Assembly (NCBI RefSeq): GCF_900142165.1
Contig: NZ_FQZY01000047.1
Location: 1 to 33,613 of the forward strand
Length of the DNA stretch: 33,613 nucleotides
Reading direction: 5' to 3'
Source: Hespellia stercorisuis DSM 15480
Lineage (GTDB): Bacteria > Bacillota > Clostridia > Lachnospirales > Lachnospiraceae
Under the pieces are notes generated by a model. The model saw only the letters and a program-made list of their open reading frames with translations, was not told the origin of the DNA and did no database searches. Below, in pieces: positions 7,319 through 15,603 of this stretch (within the stretch, counting starts at the first letter, position 1; the number at the start of each line of letters is the position of its first letter). Both the position numbers and the translations under genes were made by a program.

Positions 7319-9445
7319 ATGAGCGGAATTTATGTAAAACAGCCGGCAGACTATAATCATTCATTTGAACCATATTATCAGGAGACGCAGGCAATTGAGG
7401 TGTTTCATAAAGGCGGTCTTGAAACACTTCTTTTTCGTATGCAGAAAGGAATATCCGGATGCTTCCAGGCTGTACCGGGGGAGGATAATTCGGAGGTTTA
7501 CTATATCGTCAGCGGGAAGATACGCCTGATTCCGCTGGATGAGGATCCGGTGATCCTTGAAACAGGAGACTTCTTTTCATTTAGTGATCGAAAAGACGGA
7601 ACAATCTTTTACATACAGCAGGACACGGAATTTCTGTGTGTATCAAATGGTGCCCTGTATGAGGGCAATCTGGATATCGCAAAAAGCATCAATAAAATGA
7701 TGGACCAGCTGCAGGAAAAAGACGGGGACAGCAGAAGCCACGGGGAACGTGTGCGCAGTATGGTAATTCGGATGGTCGGGCGGATGAAGCAGTTTGACGC
7801 TTCACAGCTGGAGGTGATTCTTCAGGCGACCAGAGTTCATGATGTGGGGAAAATCCGCGTTCCACTTCCGATTCTGATTAAGCCGGACAGGCTCACAGAT
7901 GACGAATATGAGATAATGAAGCGGCATGCGGCGTATTCGGCGGAATTTACAAAGGAGCTTTTTGACGGAGAACTTGCCAGGATTGTCCGGCATCATCATG
8001 AACGATATGATGGCACAGGATATCCAGATGGTCTGAAGGGTGAGGAGATCCCGATCGGAGCGAGAATCATCGCGGTGGCGGAGGCTTATGACGCCATGAC
8101 AATCTCGAAATCATATCACAAAGGAGTCTCTGCGAAGGAGGCGATGGAAGAACTGAGAAGATGCGCCGGCACACAGTTTGATCCGGTGTGTGTCGAGGCA
8201 TTGCTGAAAGCGTATACAGATCCGGACTTTTCGGAGGAAGAAGACACCATTGTCCAGAATACGGAGCGGATGCTCGAGGAACAACGGAATGAGAAGAGGA
8301 AACGAGATTTTCTTTCCAATATGAGCCATGACATGCGGACGCCGATGAATGCCATCATTAATCTGACGGCACTTGCGAGAGAGGACATGGATTCCAGAGA
8401 GATGCTGCGCGACGACCTGGACAAAATCGATGCATCCAGCACATTTCTGCTGGGGCTGATCAATGACATTCTGGACGTGGCCTATATGGAAAGCGGGAAG
8501 ATGACCTTCCATCCCAAGGTCTGTTATCCGGAAGTCTTCTGGAAGTACATCGAGAGCGTGATTGTGCCGCTGTGTCAGGAGAAGCATATTCGGTTTGAAT
8601 GGAAGAAAGAGGACGATCAGGTTCCGATTTACACGGACGAAGTACGTTTTCAGCAGATTTTCTTTAATATTTTGTCTAATGCGGTGAAGTATTCAAAAGA
8701 GGGGACAACGGTTGCGCTGTATGCCGAAAATGTGTCCGTTGAAAATGGGATTCAGCACGTGGATTATGTTTTTGCGGATCAGGGATCAGGAATGAGCGAG
8801 CAGTTTCAGAAAAAGCTGTTCCAGCCTTTCGAGAGAGAGGACATCGGCGGGGAGCTTGCAGGAACTGGACTGGGACTTGCGATTACAAAGAAAATCATCA
8901 GTCAGATGGGCGGAACCATCGACGTGGAGAGCAAACTGGGGGTCGGGACAACGGTGCGGGTTCATCTGGATCTGCCCGCCGCATCCAGACGGCAGATCGA
9001 GGAGGACACACTGCTTCGGGCGGAACGCAGCAAGACCGCCCAGTATTATGACATCAAGGGTGTACGTATCCTTTTGGCGGAGGATCACCCGATGAACCGG
9101 GAGATTGCACTGCGTCTTTTGGAAAAAGTGGGGGCGATTGTGGATGTTGCAGAAAACGGACAGACGGCGGTGGATAAATTCGAGGCATCGGAAGAATTTT
9201 CGTATGACGCGATTTTGATGGATGTCCGAATGCCGATCATGGATGGATTGACTGCGACGCAGATGATCCGCGCCATGCCCCGGGAGGACGCAAAGAAGGT
9301 GCTGATTATTGCGATGACTGCCGAGGCGTTGGAGCAAAACAAAAAAGAGACGATGGCAGCAGGCATGAATGCACATCTGTCTAAACCGGTCGATCCGAAT
9401 GATCTGTATCGCACGATTGCAATCGGTATAGATGAGAGAGTATGA
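7319..9445 (+). CDS. Cupin / HD-GYP / histidine kinase / receiver hybrid protein
   Basis: This 708-residue multidomain signalling protein has an N-terminal cupin-like barrel (about 15-110; YYIVSGKIRLIPL, LETGDFFSF). An HD-GYP phosphodiesterase domain follows at about 130-300, with the HD pair H174-D175 in VHDVGKI, HHHERYDGTGYPDG at H225 onward, and EAYDAMT. Next is a HisKA helix with H337 in NMSHDMRTPMNA, then an HATPase domain (NILSNAVKYS, then GTGLGLAITKK). The C-terminal receiver has phosphoacceptor D635 in ILMDVRMP and the late K in LSKPVD. All catalytic residues look intact. HD-GYP domains usually hydrolyse cyclic-di-GMP, while HisKA-HATPase-REC form a phosphorelay. No transmembrane segment is seen, so it is probably cytoplasmic. 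ATG 7319 is chosen for the GAGGAG before it; the GTG 24 bases earlier lies inside the leader hairpin. Confidence 0.9.
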   Translation: MSGIYVKQPADYNHSFEPYYQETQAIEVFHKGGLETLLFRMQKGISGCFQAVPGEDNSEVYYIVSGKIRLIPLDEDPVILETGDFFSFSDRKDGTIFYIQQDTEFLCVSNGALYEGNLDIAKSINKMMDQLQEKDGDSRSHGERVRSMVIRMVGRMKQFDASQLEVILQATRVHDVGKIRVPLPILIKPDRLTDDEYEIMKRHAAYSAEFTKELFDGELARIVRHHHERYDGTGYPDGLKGEEIPIGARIIAVAEAYDAMTISKSYHKGVSAKEAMEELRRCAGTQFDPVCVEALLKAYTDPDFSEEEDTIVQNTERMLEEQRNEKRKRDFLSNMSHDMRTPMNAIINLTALAREDMDSREMLRDDLDKIDASSTFLLGLINDILDVAYMESGKMTFHPKVCYPEVFWKYIESVIVPLCQEKHIRFEWKKEDDQVPIYTDEVRFQQIFFNILSNAVKYSKEGTTVALYAENVSVENGIQHVDYVFADQGSGMSEQFQKKLFQPFEREDIGGELAGTGLGLAITKKIISQMGGTIDVESKLGVGTTVRVHLDLPAASRRQIEEDTLLRAERSKTAQYYDIKGVRILLAEDHPMNREIALRLLEKVGAIVDVAENGQTAVDKFEASEEFSYDAILMDVRMPIMDGLTATQMIRAMPREDAKKVLIIAMTAEALEQNKKETMAAGMNAHLSKPVDPNDLYRTIAIGIDERV

Positions 9446-9476
9446 GCATCGGATTTACACGGGGCGTAAAATCAGA

Positions 9477-9498
9477 AGGACCTCACAAAAGGTGTCCT
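9477..9498 (+). terminator. Weak hairpin after the hybrid kinase gene
   Basis: AGGAC (9477-9481) pairs with GTCCT (9494-9498). No real T-run follows, so this is at best an inefficient terminator before the aldo-keto reductase gene. Confidence 0.3.
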
Positions 9499-9555
9499 AT
9501 ATTTCTGAGCAGAAGCGGTGGAGAATAAAAAACAGGCAAGATCAGGAGGAACAGA

Positions 9556-10476
9556 ATGAAATACTACAACATTAAAAACACAGATTTAAAAGTATCCAAT
9601 GCAGCACTGGGCTGTATGCGCATTGAATCAAAATCAGTCGAAGAGGTGGAAGCGCTTGTCGCGGCTGCACTGGATGCGGGAATAAACTTTTTTGACCACG
9701 CAGACATTTACGGCGGTGGTAAGTCGGAAGAATTATTTGGCGAAGTATTAAAACGGAATCCAGGTTACAGAGAAAAGATGATCCTTCAGACAAAATGTGC
9801 GATCGTGCCGGGAAAGCGGTATGATTTTTCGAAAGAATATATCATGAGCTGTGTGAACGGTTCTTTGAAGAGACTGCAGACGGACTATATCGACATATTG
9901 CTGCTGCACCGCCCGGACGCCCTCTGCGATCCGGCAGAAGTGGCGGAGACATTTGATGAATTGTATAAAAGCGGCAAAGTGAAGTACTTTGGTGTGAGCA
10001 ACCATACCGGAATGCAGATCGAGTTGTTGAAGAAATATGTGAAGCAGCCGCTGATCATCAACCAGCTGCAGTTATCGGTTATTCACAGTGTCTTAATCGA
10101 TTCTGGGTTAAATATGAACATGGTGGAACCGTATGCAGCGGATAAGGATGGGGCGACACTGGATTACTGCCGTCTGAATGACATTCTCATCCAGCCGTGG
10201 TCCTCACTTCAGGCCAGCTGGGCAGATGGAACTTTTATCGACAATCCCAAATATCCGAAAACGAATGAAGTGCTGGCTTCACTGGCGGAAAAATACCATA
10301 CCAATAAAACAGCCGTTTCTTTGGCATGGCTGCTTCGTCATCCGGCAGGTTTTCAGCCAATCATTGGGACGACGTCACCGTTTCATTTAAAGCAGGCATT
10401 AGAAGCGGAGAACTTTGAACTGACCAGACAGGAGTGGTACGACCTGTATCTGGCAGAAGGAAAACCGCTGCCGTAA
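9556..10476 (+). CDS. Aldo/keto reductase (YdhF-like)
   Basis: This 306-residue NAD(P)H-dependent oxidoreductase of the TIM-barrel AKR superfamily reduces aldehydes or ketones; the substrate is not predictable. The catalytic tetrad is present at family spacing: D47 and Y52 in FFDHADIYGGG, K80 in LQTKC and H118 in LLLHRPD. The cofactor-binding end shows PIIGTTSPFHLKQALEA. AGGAGG lies seven bases before the ATG. There is no signal peptide, so it is cytoplasmic. It follows the hybrid kinase gene by 110 bases in the same direction and is convergent with the small minus-strand gene that follows. The length is normal for the family. Confidence 0.93.
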   Translation: MKYYNIKNTDLKVSNAALGCMRIESKSVEEVEALVAAALDAGINFFDHADIYGGGKSEELFGEVLKRNPGYREKMILQTKCAIVPGKRYDFSKEYIMSCVNGSLKRLQTDYIDILLLHRPDALCDPAEVAETFDELYKSGKVKYFGVSNHTGMQIELLKKYVKQPLIINQLQLSVIHSVLIDSGLNMNMVEPYAADKDGATLDYCRLNDILIQPWSSLQASWADGTFIDNPKYPKTNEVLASLAEKYHTNKTAVSLAWLLRHPAGFQPIIGTTSPFHLKQALEAENFELTRQEWYDLYLAEGKPLP

Positions 10477-10482
10477 GAAAAC

Positions 10483-10590
10483 TCAGCGCCGGAGCTGGGA
10501 CAGAAACCGCTCCTGCTCCAGATCATCCACTGCCTGATCATAGGTAGTCTGCGCATGGACGATACAATATAATATAAAAAGAGTGAACAT
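10483..10590 (-). CDS. Small conserved-looking protein, 35 aa
   Basis: This is a short minus-strand gene of 35 codons plus stop. The product begins MFTLFILYCIVHAQTTYDQA and ends DDLEQERFLSQLRR: a hydrophobic N-terminal segment of about 12 residues followed by a charged helix. It may be a membrane-edge micropeptide. GGGAGG lies nine bases before the ATG, an excellent ribosome site, and a TATAAT (minus strand, 10626-10621) stands about 30 bases upstream, so the frame is very likely translated. It ends seven bases from the aldo-keto reductase stop in convergent fashion. I recall similar tiny proteins in Lachnospiraceae but cannot name a family or function. Confidence 0.6.
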   Translation of the reverse strand: MFTLFILYCIVHAQTTYDQAVDDLEQERFLSQLRR

Positions 10591-10595
10591 ATCGG

Positions 10596-10648
10596 ACACC
10601 TCCCGGAAGCAATCATAGTTATTATATTATGTGCGTTCCGTGAGGTGT
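10596..10648 (-). promoter_or_regulatory. Imperfect inverted repeat around the -10 box and ribosome site of the 35-aa gene
   Basis: Bases 10596-10611 and 10632-10648 are near-perfect reverse complements (ACACCTC ... GAGGTGT outer arms with an inner GGAA/TTCC). On the minus strand the TATAAT (10626-10621) lies between the arms, and the right-hand arm contains the Shine-Dalgarno. It could be an operator. If transcription starts further upstream, it would form a hairpin that hides the ribosome site. Confidence 0.45.
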
Positions 10649-10749
10649 TTATGCATGTTTGTCCTGAAAGAAATGTGGTATGGCGAAAATCGGTCAAATG
10701 AGCACCGCGTGAAATCGCCTGTGCTGAAACAGAAATGCCACCGAAAATA

Positions 10750-12831
10750 TTACCGGAAACAGGCGAAAAAGGATTGGGCGGAGCGCAGGTTTCCGAATGA
10801 GGTGAGCCGGACACCGAAGGTTGTCTCGTAATGGAGCTGATCACCATCCAGTATTTTTTTGTTCATAAAACTTCTGATTATGTAATGGCTGAAATCCGAA
10901 CCAGGCAAAGCAGCTTCGTCCGGCTCCGGCAGGGCGGTTACGGCATTCAAAAAGTCCTGAAAGCTTTTTTTCGGGTCCTGCGTACAACCACAGCCGTCCG
11001 CAAGCTTTTTTCTCAACGTTGTTTTCAGTTCTAACTGTGCCAGGAGATTCTCGGATACAGGTGATATGCCCTGATGGAGTGCCAGTTCATATTCTTTGCG
11101 GAGATCCAGAATCTGCAAGTCCAGCAGGTGCTGCTTGACTTGGAGAATCTGAGGCTGGGAACGGCTGTCCGGCGCAGGAGCCATACCCAGCGCAGAGGCA
11201 TTCCCAGGCGAAGGAGCCATACTCAGCGCAGAAGCATTCCCAGGCGAAGGAGCCATACTCTGCACGGAAGCATTTCCAGGCGAAGGAGCCATACTCTGCA
11301 CGGAAGCATTTCCCTGCGCAGAAGAACTACTTGGCTCGGGAACACTCCCCAGCGCAGAAGCAAGTACAGGCGCCGCCGAAATTGCTTCCTGCGTCTGCAC
11401 TTGTCGGAACAGCCTGACAATTTCGGAATCTTCGCGGTGCAGCAGGATATCCTTTTTTATATCATAAAGCATTTCCATAAAGGCGTGCTTCATGGAAATT
11501 TCTGCTGCCGGTGCTGCCGGGCAGGTGCGGCCGCTTTGGTCAGAGCCACATTTCTCGGTGGAATTTGGACATTTCCATACGGCGTAGGAGGCGGGCACTT
11601 TCCCGTTGCTGTTATCCTGCATGGGGGAGCCGGTGTGGTAGGACATGCGGCGCATGGGACTTCCGCAGCGGGCACAGATAATCCCGGCAAAGGGGGAGGG
11701 GACAGGGCCGCGACCACGGCTGTTGATGTTGGGGGCGGTGCCATCAGAAAGGATCGGATCGGTGCCCCCACATTTGGCGCGCTGCTTTTGCATGAGGAAT
11801 GCCTGCACCCGGTTCCAGGTGTTCCTGTCAATAATAGCGGGATGATGATCGGTCAGAATGTATTTCTCATATTCCCCATTGTTGCGGACAGATTTGTGAG
11901 TCAGAAAGCTCTCGGTGTAGGTCTTTTGCATGATTAGGTCTCCGGCGTATTTTTCGTTGCGCAGGATTTTGAATATGGTGTCAGCTCTCCAGAGACCGCC
12001 GTTGACGGTGGGACAACTCCTCCGGGTCAGCTCGCGGGCGATGGCGTTGGCGCTGATTCCCTCCAGAAATCGGTCGTAGATGTAGCGGACCGTTCCGGCC
12101 TGTTCTTCGTTGATTGCCCAGTTCCCATCCCGGCACTGGTCGTATCCGAGCATGCGGCGCAGATTGATCTGGGGCTTGCCGGAGCGAAAGTTTTTCTGGA
12201 TGGACCATTTGATGTTTTCCGAGATGGATCGGCTTTCTTCCTGTGCCATGGAGCAGTAGAATGTGAGGAACATCTCGCAGTTGGAGTTGAGAGAGTCAAT
12301 ATTCTCACGCTCAAAGTAGATACCGACAGGTGGGTGGAGACGCTGGAGCTCGTGGATGCAGTCGAGGGCATCGGCCGTGTTTCGCGCGAAGCGGGAAATG
12401 GATTTGGTGATAATATAATCCATCTTTCCGGCTTTGGCGTCCTGCAGCATCAGGTTGAACTGGATTCGCTTTCGGCGTGTGGTTCCTGATTTGCCCTCGT
12501 CCGCGTAGATGCCGGCCAGCCGCCAGCTGCTTTTTTCACAGATCAGGGAGGTGTAATATTTTTTCTGGGCAGCGTAGGAACCCTCCTGACTTTCCTCCTC
12601 CGTGGAAACGCGACAGTAGGCGGCGACGCGCAGACCATCCTGGTTCAGAAACTGGTCTCCGTTCTGGAGATGGCGTCGGGTGGCGGGAATGATGTCGACC
12701 TGAGGAAGACCGGAGCCAGACGTGGGGAGCGGCTGACCCAGGGCAGATGATCCGGCGAGGGACGGATCTGACGTAAATGCGATGGAGTCGGTTTCGGTGT
12801 ACGGGCATGACTTTGCGAGTGTTGGTTTCAT
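10750..12831 (-). CDS. Large serine recombinase 1
   Basis: This 693-residue site-specific recombinase of the serine integrase/TnpX class cuts and rejoins DNA through a serine. An N-terminal Ser/Pro-rich extension of about 65 residues is followed by the resolvase domain, with the nucleophile S76 in AAYCRVSTEEES. Further motifs are YADEGKSGTTRRKR, ITKSISRFARN and AQEESRSISENIKW. The recombinase domain and a zinc ribbon (ICARCGSPM ... WKCPN) follow, then a low-complexity insert of four 12-residue repeats and a leucine-rich C-terminal helix. ATG 12831 is chosen because AAGGAGG precedes it; a longer frame to 12894 lacks such a site. It lies directly downstream of a second recombinase on the same strand. 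The N-terminal extension and repeat insert are unusual for the family. Confidence 0.88.
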   Translation of the reverse strand: MKPTLAKSCPYTETDSIAFTSDPSLAGSSALGQPLPTSGSGLPQVDIIPATRRHLQNGDQFLNQDGLRVAAYCRVSTEEESQEGSYAAQKKYYTSLICEKSSWRLAGIYADEGKSGTTRRKRIQFNLMLQDAKAGKMDYIITKSISRFARNTADALDCIHELQRLHPPVGIYFERENIDSLNSNCEMFLTFYCSMAQEESRSISENIKWSIQKNFRSGKPQINLRRMLGYDQCRDGNWAINEEQAGTVRYIYDRFLEGISANAIARELTRRSCPTVNGGLWRADTIFKILRNEKYAGDLIMQKTYTESFLTHKSVRNNGEYEKYILTDHHPAIIDRNTWNRVQAFLMQKQRAKCGGTDPILSDGTAPNINSRGRGPVPSPFAGIICARCGSPMRRMSYHTGSPMQDNSNGKVPASYAVWKCPNSTEKCGSDQSGRTCPAAPAAEISMKHAFMEMLYDIKKDILLHREDSEIVRLFRQVQTQEAISAAPVLASALGSVPEPSSSSAQGNASVQSMAPSPGNASVQSMAPSPGNASALSMAPSPGNASALGMAPAPDSRSQPQILQVKQHLLDLQILDLRKEYELALHQGISPVSENLLAQLELKTTLRKKLADGCGCTQDPKKSFQDFLNAVTALPEPDEAALPGSDFSHYIIRSFMNKKILDGDQLHYETTFGVRLTSFGNLRSAQSFFACFR
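11171..11314 (-). repeat. Four 36-base tandem repeats inside recombinase 1
   Basis: Four consecutive 36-base units, each differing by a few bases, encode the 12-residue unit GNASVQSMAPSP and variants such as GNASALSMAPSP. The period is a multiple of three, so copy-number change keeps the frame. The repeat forms a flexible Ser/Pro/Ala linker between the zinc-ribbon region and the C-terminal helix. Confidence 0.85.
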
Positions 12832-12920
12832 AAATAACCTCCTTGGTAAATTAAACATCTGTAAGCATTCCCCCACTTCAAGTGCGCAGAGCACTAAGTG
12901 GTGGGTAAGGGGGATGCTTG

Positions 12921-12952
12921 TTTCAGCAGGGGATTAAAAGCCCCTGCTGAAA
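12921..12952 (-). other. Perfect 12-base-pair hairpin between the recombinase genes
   Basis: TTTCAGCAGGGG (12921-12932) and CCCCTGCTGAAA (12941-12952) form a perfect 12-base-pair stem with an 8-base loop. No T-run follows on the minus strand. It lies about 90 bases upstream of the recombinase 1 start, so it may be an attenuator, an mRNA processing site or a recombinase-binding site. Lesser inverted repeats (CCCCCACTT/AAGTGGTGGG) lie around 12871-12907. Confidence 0.5.
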
Positions 12953-13040
12953 GGCAGCGTAGCTGCAGGATGTTCATGAGCAAGTAGCAGAGCGGATTGC
13001 GAATGTCCGCTTTACTGGTTTATGGGGTACGAAAGGGCGG

Positions 13041-14708
13041 TCAGAACAGACGGCCGGAGAGATCTTCATCCGAGCAGGAGCCATCGAACCAATAGATCCG
13101 GTACCGCTGAGGAGAAAAGACCGTAATGGATAGAATAAATGCTTTGAGATACCGGGGAAAGAGCTGCGTGGATATCTCCGAAATACTGCCGGACCAGGAT
13201 CTGTCAGCCGAGGCGTTTGCGTCTGCGCTGCCTGCGAGCCCACCACCGATGTGTCTGCCGCCTGCAGAACGCAGCAACCGGATCGCCTCCCGGCGCAGCT
13301 CATAGTCGGCATCCAGTGCAGGCCAGTACTGCTCGGTGTGATGCAAAAGTGCGGTGAGCGTCTCCTTTTTTTCGGTATTATTTTCGGAAAGCGCGGACAG
13401 TTGTTTTTGGAGAAAAGCGGTGTCCTGCTCCCAATCATCGGCCTGTACGACCGTCTCAAGCTGTGACAGCAGACTGCTAAAAGGTGCCTGCCCGGGACAC
13501 TCGGGATCGGAACTGCAAGTCAGGAACCGTTCCGCAAATGCCCGGGCGCAGAGATCCATGATCTGCGATTCATAGACGATTGGAGCATGGCACACATCAA
13601 GCCCATTGTCCTGTGTGGTGGAGGCACAGTACCAGATGGGGCGGTTTCTGCGGTTGCGCGTCCGGTAGAACCTTCCGCAATGTGCGCAGACCAGGCGCCC
13701 GGAAAGAGGATGGAAGATGGGGGCGGTGTGACGGGCATACCGGGCGGAGTTGATTTGACGTATGGTCTGCGCCTGCAGGAACAGCTCGCGGCTGACGATA
13801 GCCGGGTGGTGATTTCGTATATAAAACTGTGGCAGCTCGCCATGGTTTCGGAGCGTCCGGCGGCATTTGTAATCCGGCCGATAGGTTTTCTGGAGGAGTA
13901 CATCGCCGGTATAGCGCTCCAACCGTATGATCTGGGTGATGTGCCGGGCGGTCCATCCTTCCGTGATCCCGGGCTTTAAAACTCCGTTCTGCGGAGGGAA
14001 CCGGGCCTGCCGGGGTGTGGAAACGATGCCTGCGGGTGCCGGAATGCGGTCGCGATTCAGACTTCGGGCTATGGAAATGTAGGAGCTTCCGTCGGCGGTC
14101 TCCTGGAAAATGCGCCGGATCACGGCAGCTTCGTCCTCAACGATTTGTACTTTTCGAAAGGTGTACCCACTGTCGGTCACCTGGAACGGGTGGTCGCTGA
14201 CATCGTAGCGGTAGCCGTAGATCGGAATGTTTCGTGTCTCGCCTCTGGGACCGCGGCTGCGGATGCCCCACCGGATATTGGCGGAGATGCTCCGGCTCTC
14301 CTCCTGCGCGATGGCACCGAATGCCGTGAACATCAGATCGTTCTGGACAATAGCGGTGTCAAGGTGCTCTTTTTCAAACAGGATCGTCACATGATTTGTT
14401 TTCAAAACCTCCAGTGCTCTCAAAAAATCCCGTGAGTTTCGGACGAAACGGGAGATGGATTTGGTTATGATCCGGTCGATCCGCCCCTCCTCGCAGTGGC
14501 GCAGAAGCCGGTTGAATCCGGTGCGCCCTTCCCGGCTGGTGCCGGAGATACCACAGTCCGAGTAGATTCCGGCGCAGACCCAGGAGGGGGTGGTGCCAAG
14601 CAGGCGGGTGAAATAAGTGTGCTGCGTCTCGTAGGATTCCTCCTGATCGTGGTGATCTGTGGATACGCGGATGTAGGCGGCGACTTGCAGCAGAGTGTTT
14701 GATGACAT
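13041..14708 (-). CDS. Large serine recombinase 2
   Basis: This 555-residue large serine recombinase has its nucleophile S16 in AAYIRVSTDHHD very near the N-terminus, as is typical. It is followed by YSDCGISGTSREGR, ITKSISRFVRNSRD and AQEESRSISANIRWG. The middle carries the DNA-binding recombinase domain (IPIYGYRYD) and then a zinc ribbon, VCAHCGRFYRTR ... WYCAS. AGAAGGA precedes the ATG. It is upstream of recombinase 1, with 209 bases between the genes. The two share motifs but differ in length and extensions, so they are ancient paralogues rather than a recent duplication. Paired large serine recombinases are known from mobile elements, for example CcrA/CcrB, but no cargo or ends are visible here. 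Confidence 0.88.
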   Translation of the reverse strand: MSSNTLLQVAAYIRVSTDHHDQEESYETQHTYFTRLLGTTPSWVCAGIYSDCGISGTSREGRTGFNRLLRHCEEGRIDRIITKSISRFVRNSRDFLRALEVLKTNHVTILFEKEHLDTAIVQNDLMFTAFGAIAQEESRSISANIRWGIRSRGPRGETRNIPIYGYRYDVSDHPFQVTDSGYTFRKVQIVEDEAAVIRRIFQETADGSSYISIARSLNRDRIPAPAGIVSTPRQARFPPQNGVLKPGITEGWTARHITQIIRLERYTGDVLLQKTYRPDYKCRRTLRNHGELPQFYIRNHHPAIVSRELFLQAQTIRQINSARYARHTAPIFHPLSGRLVCAHCGRFYRTRNRRNRPIWYCASTTQDNGLDVCHAPIVYESQIMDLCARAFAERFLTCSSDPECPGQAPFSSLLSQLETVVQADDWEQDTAFLQKQLSALSENNTEKKETLTALLHHTEQYWPALDADYELRREAIRLLRSAGGRHIGGGLAGSADANASADRSWSGSISEISTQLFPRYLKAFILSITVFSPQRYRIYWFDGSCSDEDLSGRLF

Positions 14709-14821
14709 GGTTGTTCCTTCTTTCTTCTGGTTGGTCAGGTTGCAGGGTTACATAGATATTTTATCACCGCAGGCAGGAAATGGTGAGAAATGGAAATGGA
14801 CAGATACTGCTGTCATATTGA

Positions 14822-14850
14822 TTGCTAAAATGCGGCATCGGAGATATAAT
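14822..14850 (+). promoter_or_regulatory. Promoter of the VanZ-ABC-F-LCP gene run
   Basis: TTGCTA (14822-14827) and a perfect TATAAT (14845-14850) are separated by 17 bases. The leader of about 150 bases contains small hairpins, for example TATGCC/GGCATA at about 14952-14965. The remaining 14709-14821 is the divergent upstream region of recombinase 2; no strong -35 box is seen for that gene. Confidence 0.6.
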
Positions 14851-15006
14851 AATTACACACATTTTTATCTTGAAAGTGGATAAAGCCTTCGGCAGGATCG
14901 CAGAGTGCTCTGGATGGAATAATCAGCAGGCTGACGGGCGGTCACAGCAATTATGCCAGGGCATAGTTGAATTATAGAGAGGAAGCGTACAGCGACGGGG
15001 GGAAAC

Positions 15007-15537
15007 ATGGAATATATTATAGAAGATATACTGGATATCGCGCCCTATCTTCCAATCGGAGGATTCTTTGGCGTCACCGCGCTGGTGGCGGTGCTGTCAT
15101 TTCAGACTGACAGAGGGAAGGAGCGGCGCATCGGCTATGCCATCGGGTGCGGACTGTTTGTGGCGCATTTTGTTGTGATGATGGAGGTCGCGTTGTTGTC
15201 GAGAGAACCCGGAACCCGGGATTCACTGGATCTGGTTTTGTTCAGCACCTGGGGAGAGACGATGCAGTCGAGGGCGTATGTGATCGAGAATGTGATCATG
15301 TTTATACCCTACGGCATTCTGCTCCCGATTGTTACGGGGTGGATGAAGAAGCCGTGGCGGACAGTGGCAGCGGGCTTCGTGGTAAGTGTACTGATCGAGG
15401 CAATACAGTACGTGACCAAGATGGGGTACTGCCAGCTGGATGATGTGGTCATGAATGTGGCGGGAACCTGTCTGGGATATGGGCTCTGCAGGATTGCACA
15501 AATGTGCTGCAGGAGATATAATAAAAACAATTCCTGA
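15007..15537 (+). CDS. VanZ-like membrane protein
   Basis: This 176-residue integral membrane protein has about five hydrophobic segments (near 13-33, 44-66, 90-110, 118-136 and 146-166). The VanZ family signature is clear: ENVIMFIPYGILLP, then VSVLIEAIQYVT and CQLDDVVMNVAGTCLGYG. Named after the teicoplanin-resistance accessory gene of Tn1546, the family is widespread in Firmicutes and mostly uncharacterised; some members affect lipoglycopeptide susceptibility. A G-rich ribosome site (GGGGGG) lies before the ATG. It heads a rightward gene run with the small unknown, ABC-F and LCP genes. A resistance role here is not shown. Confidence 0.85.
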   Translation: MEYIIEDILDIAPYLPIGGFFGVTALVAVLSFQTDRGKERRIGYAIGCGLFVAHFVVMMEVALLSREPGTRDSLDLVLFSTWGETMQSRAYVIENVIMFIPYGILLPIVTGWMKKPWRTVAAGFVVSVLIEAIQYVTKMGYCQLDDVVMNVAGTCLGYGLCRIAQMCCRRYNKNNS

Positions 15538-15603
15538 TGATTTTGGGACAGAGGACAAAAGAGGAAACCGAAAAGGACACCGGGGGGGGAGACCAGAGGG
15601 AAG

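Noticed and set aside
10596-10648. Invertible promoter for the neighbouring serine recombinases
   Set aside because: The arms are only about 20 bases apart and imperfect, too close for an invertible segment; an operator or leader hairpin fits better.
11074-11937. 287-codon plus-strand frame opposite recombinase 1
   Set aside because: It is the antisense image of the recombinase and its tandem repeats; Arg/Gly/His-rich composition, no ribosome site.
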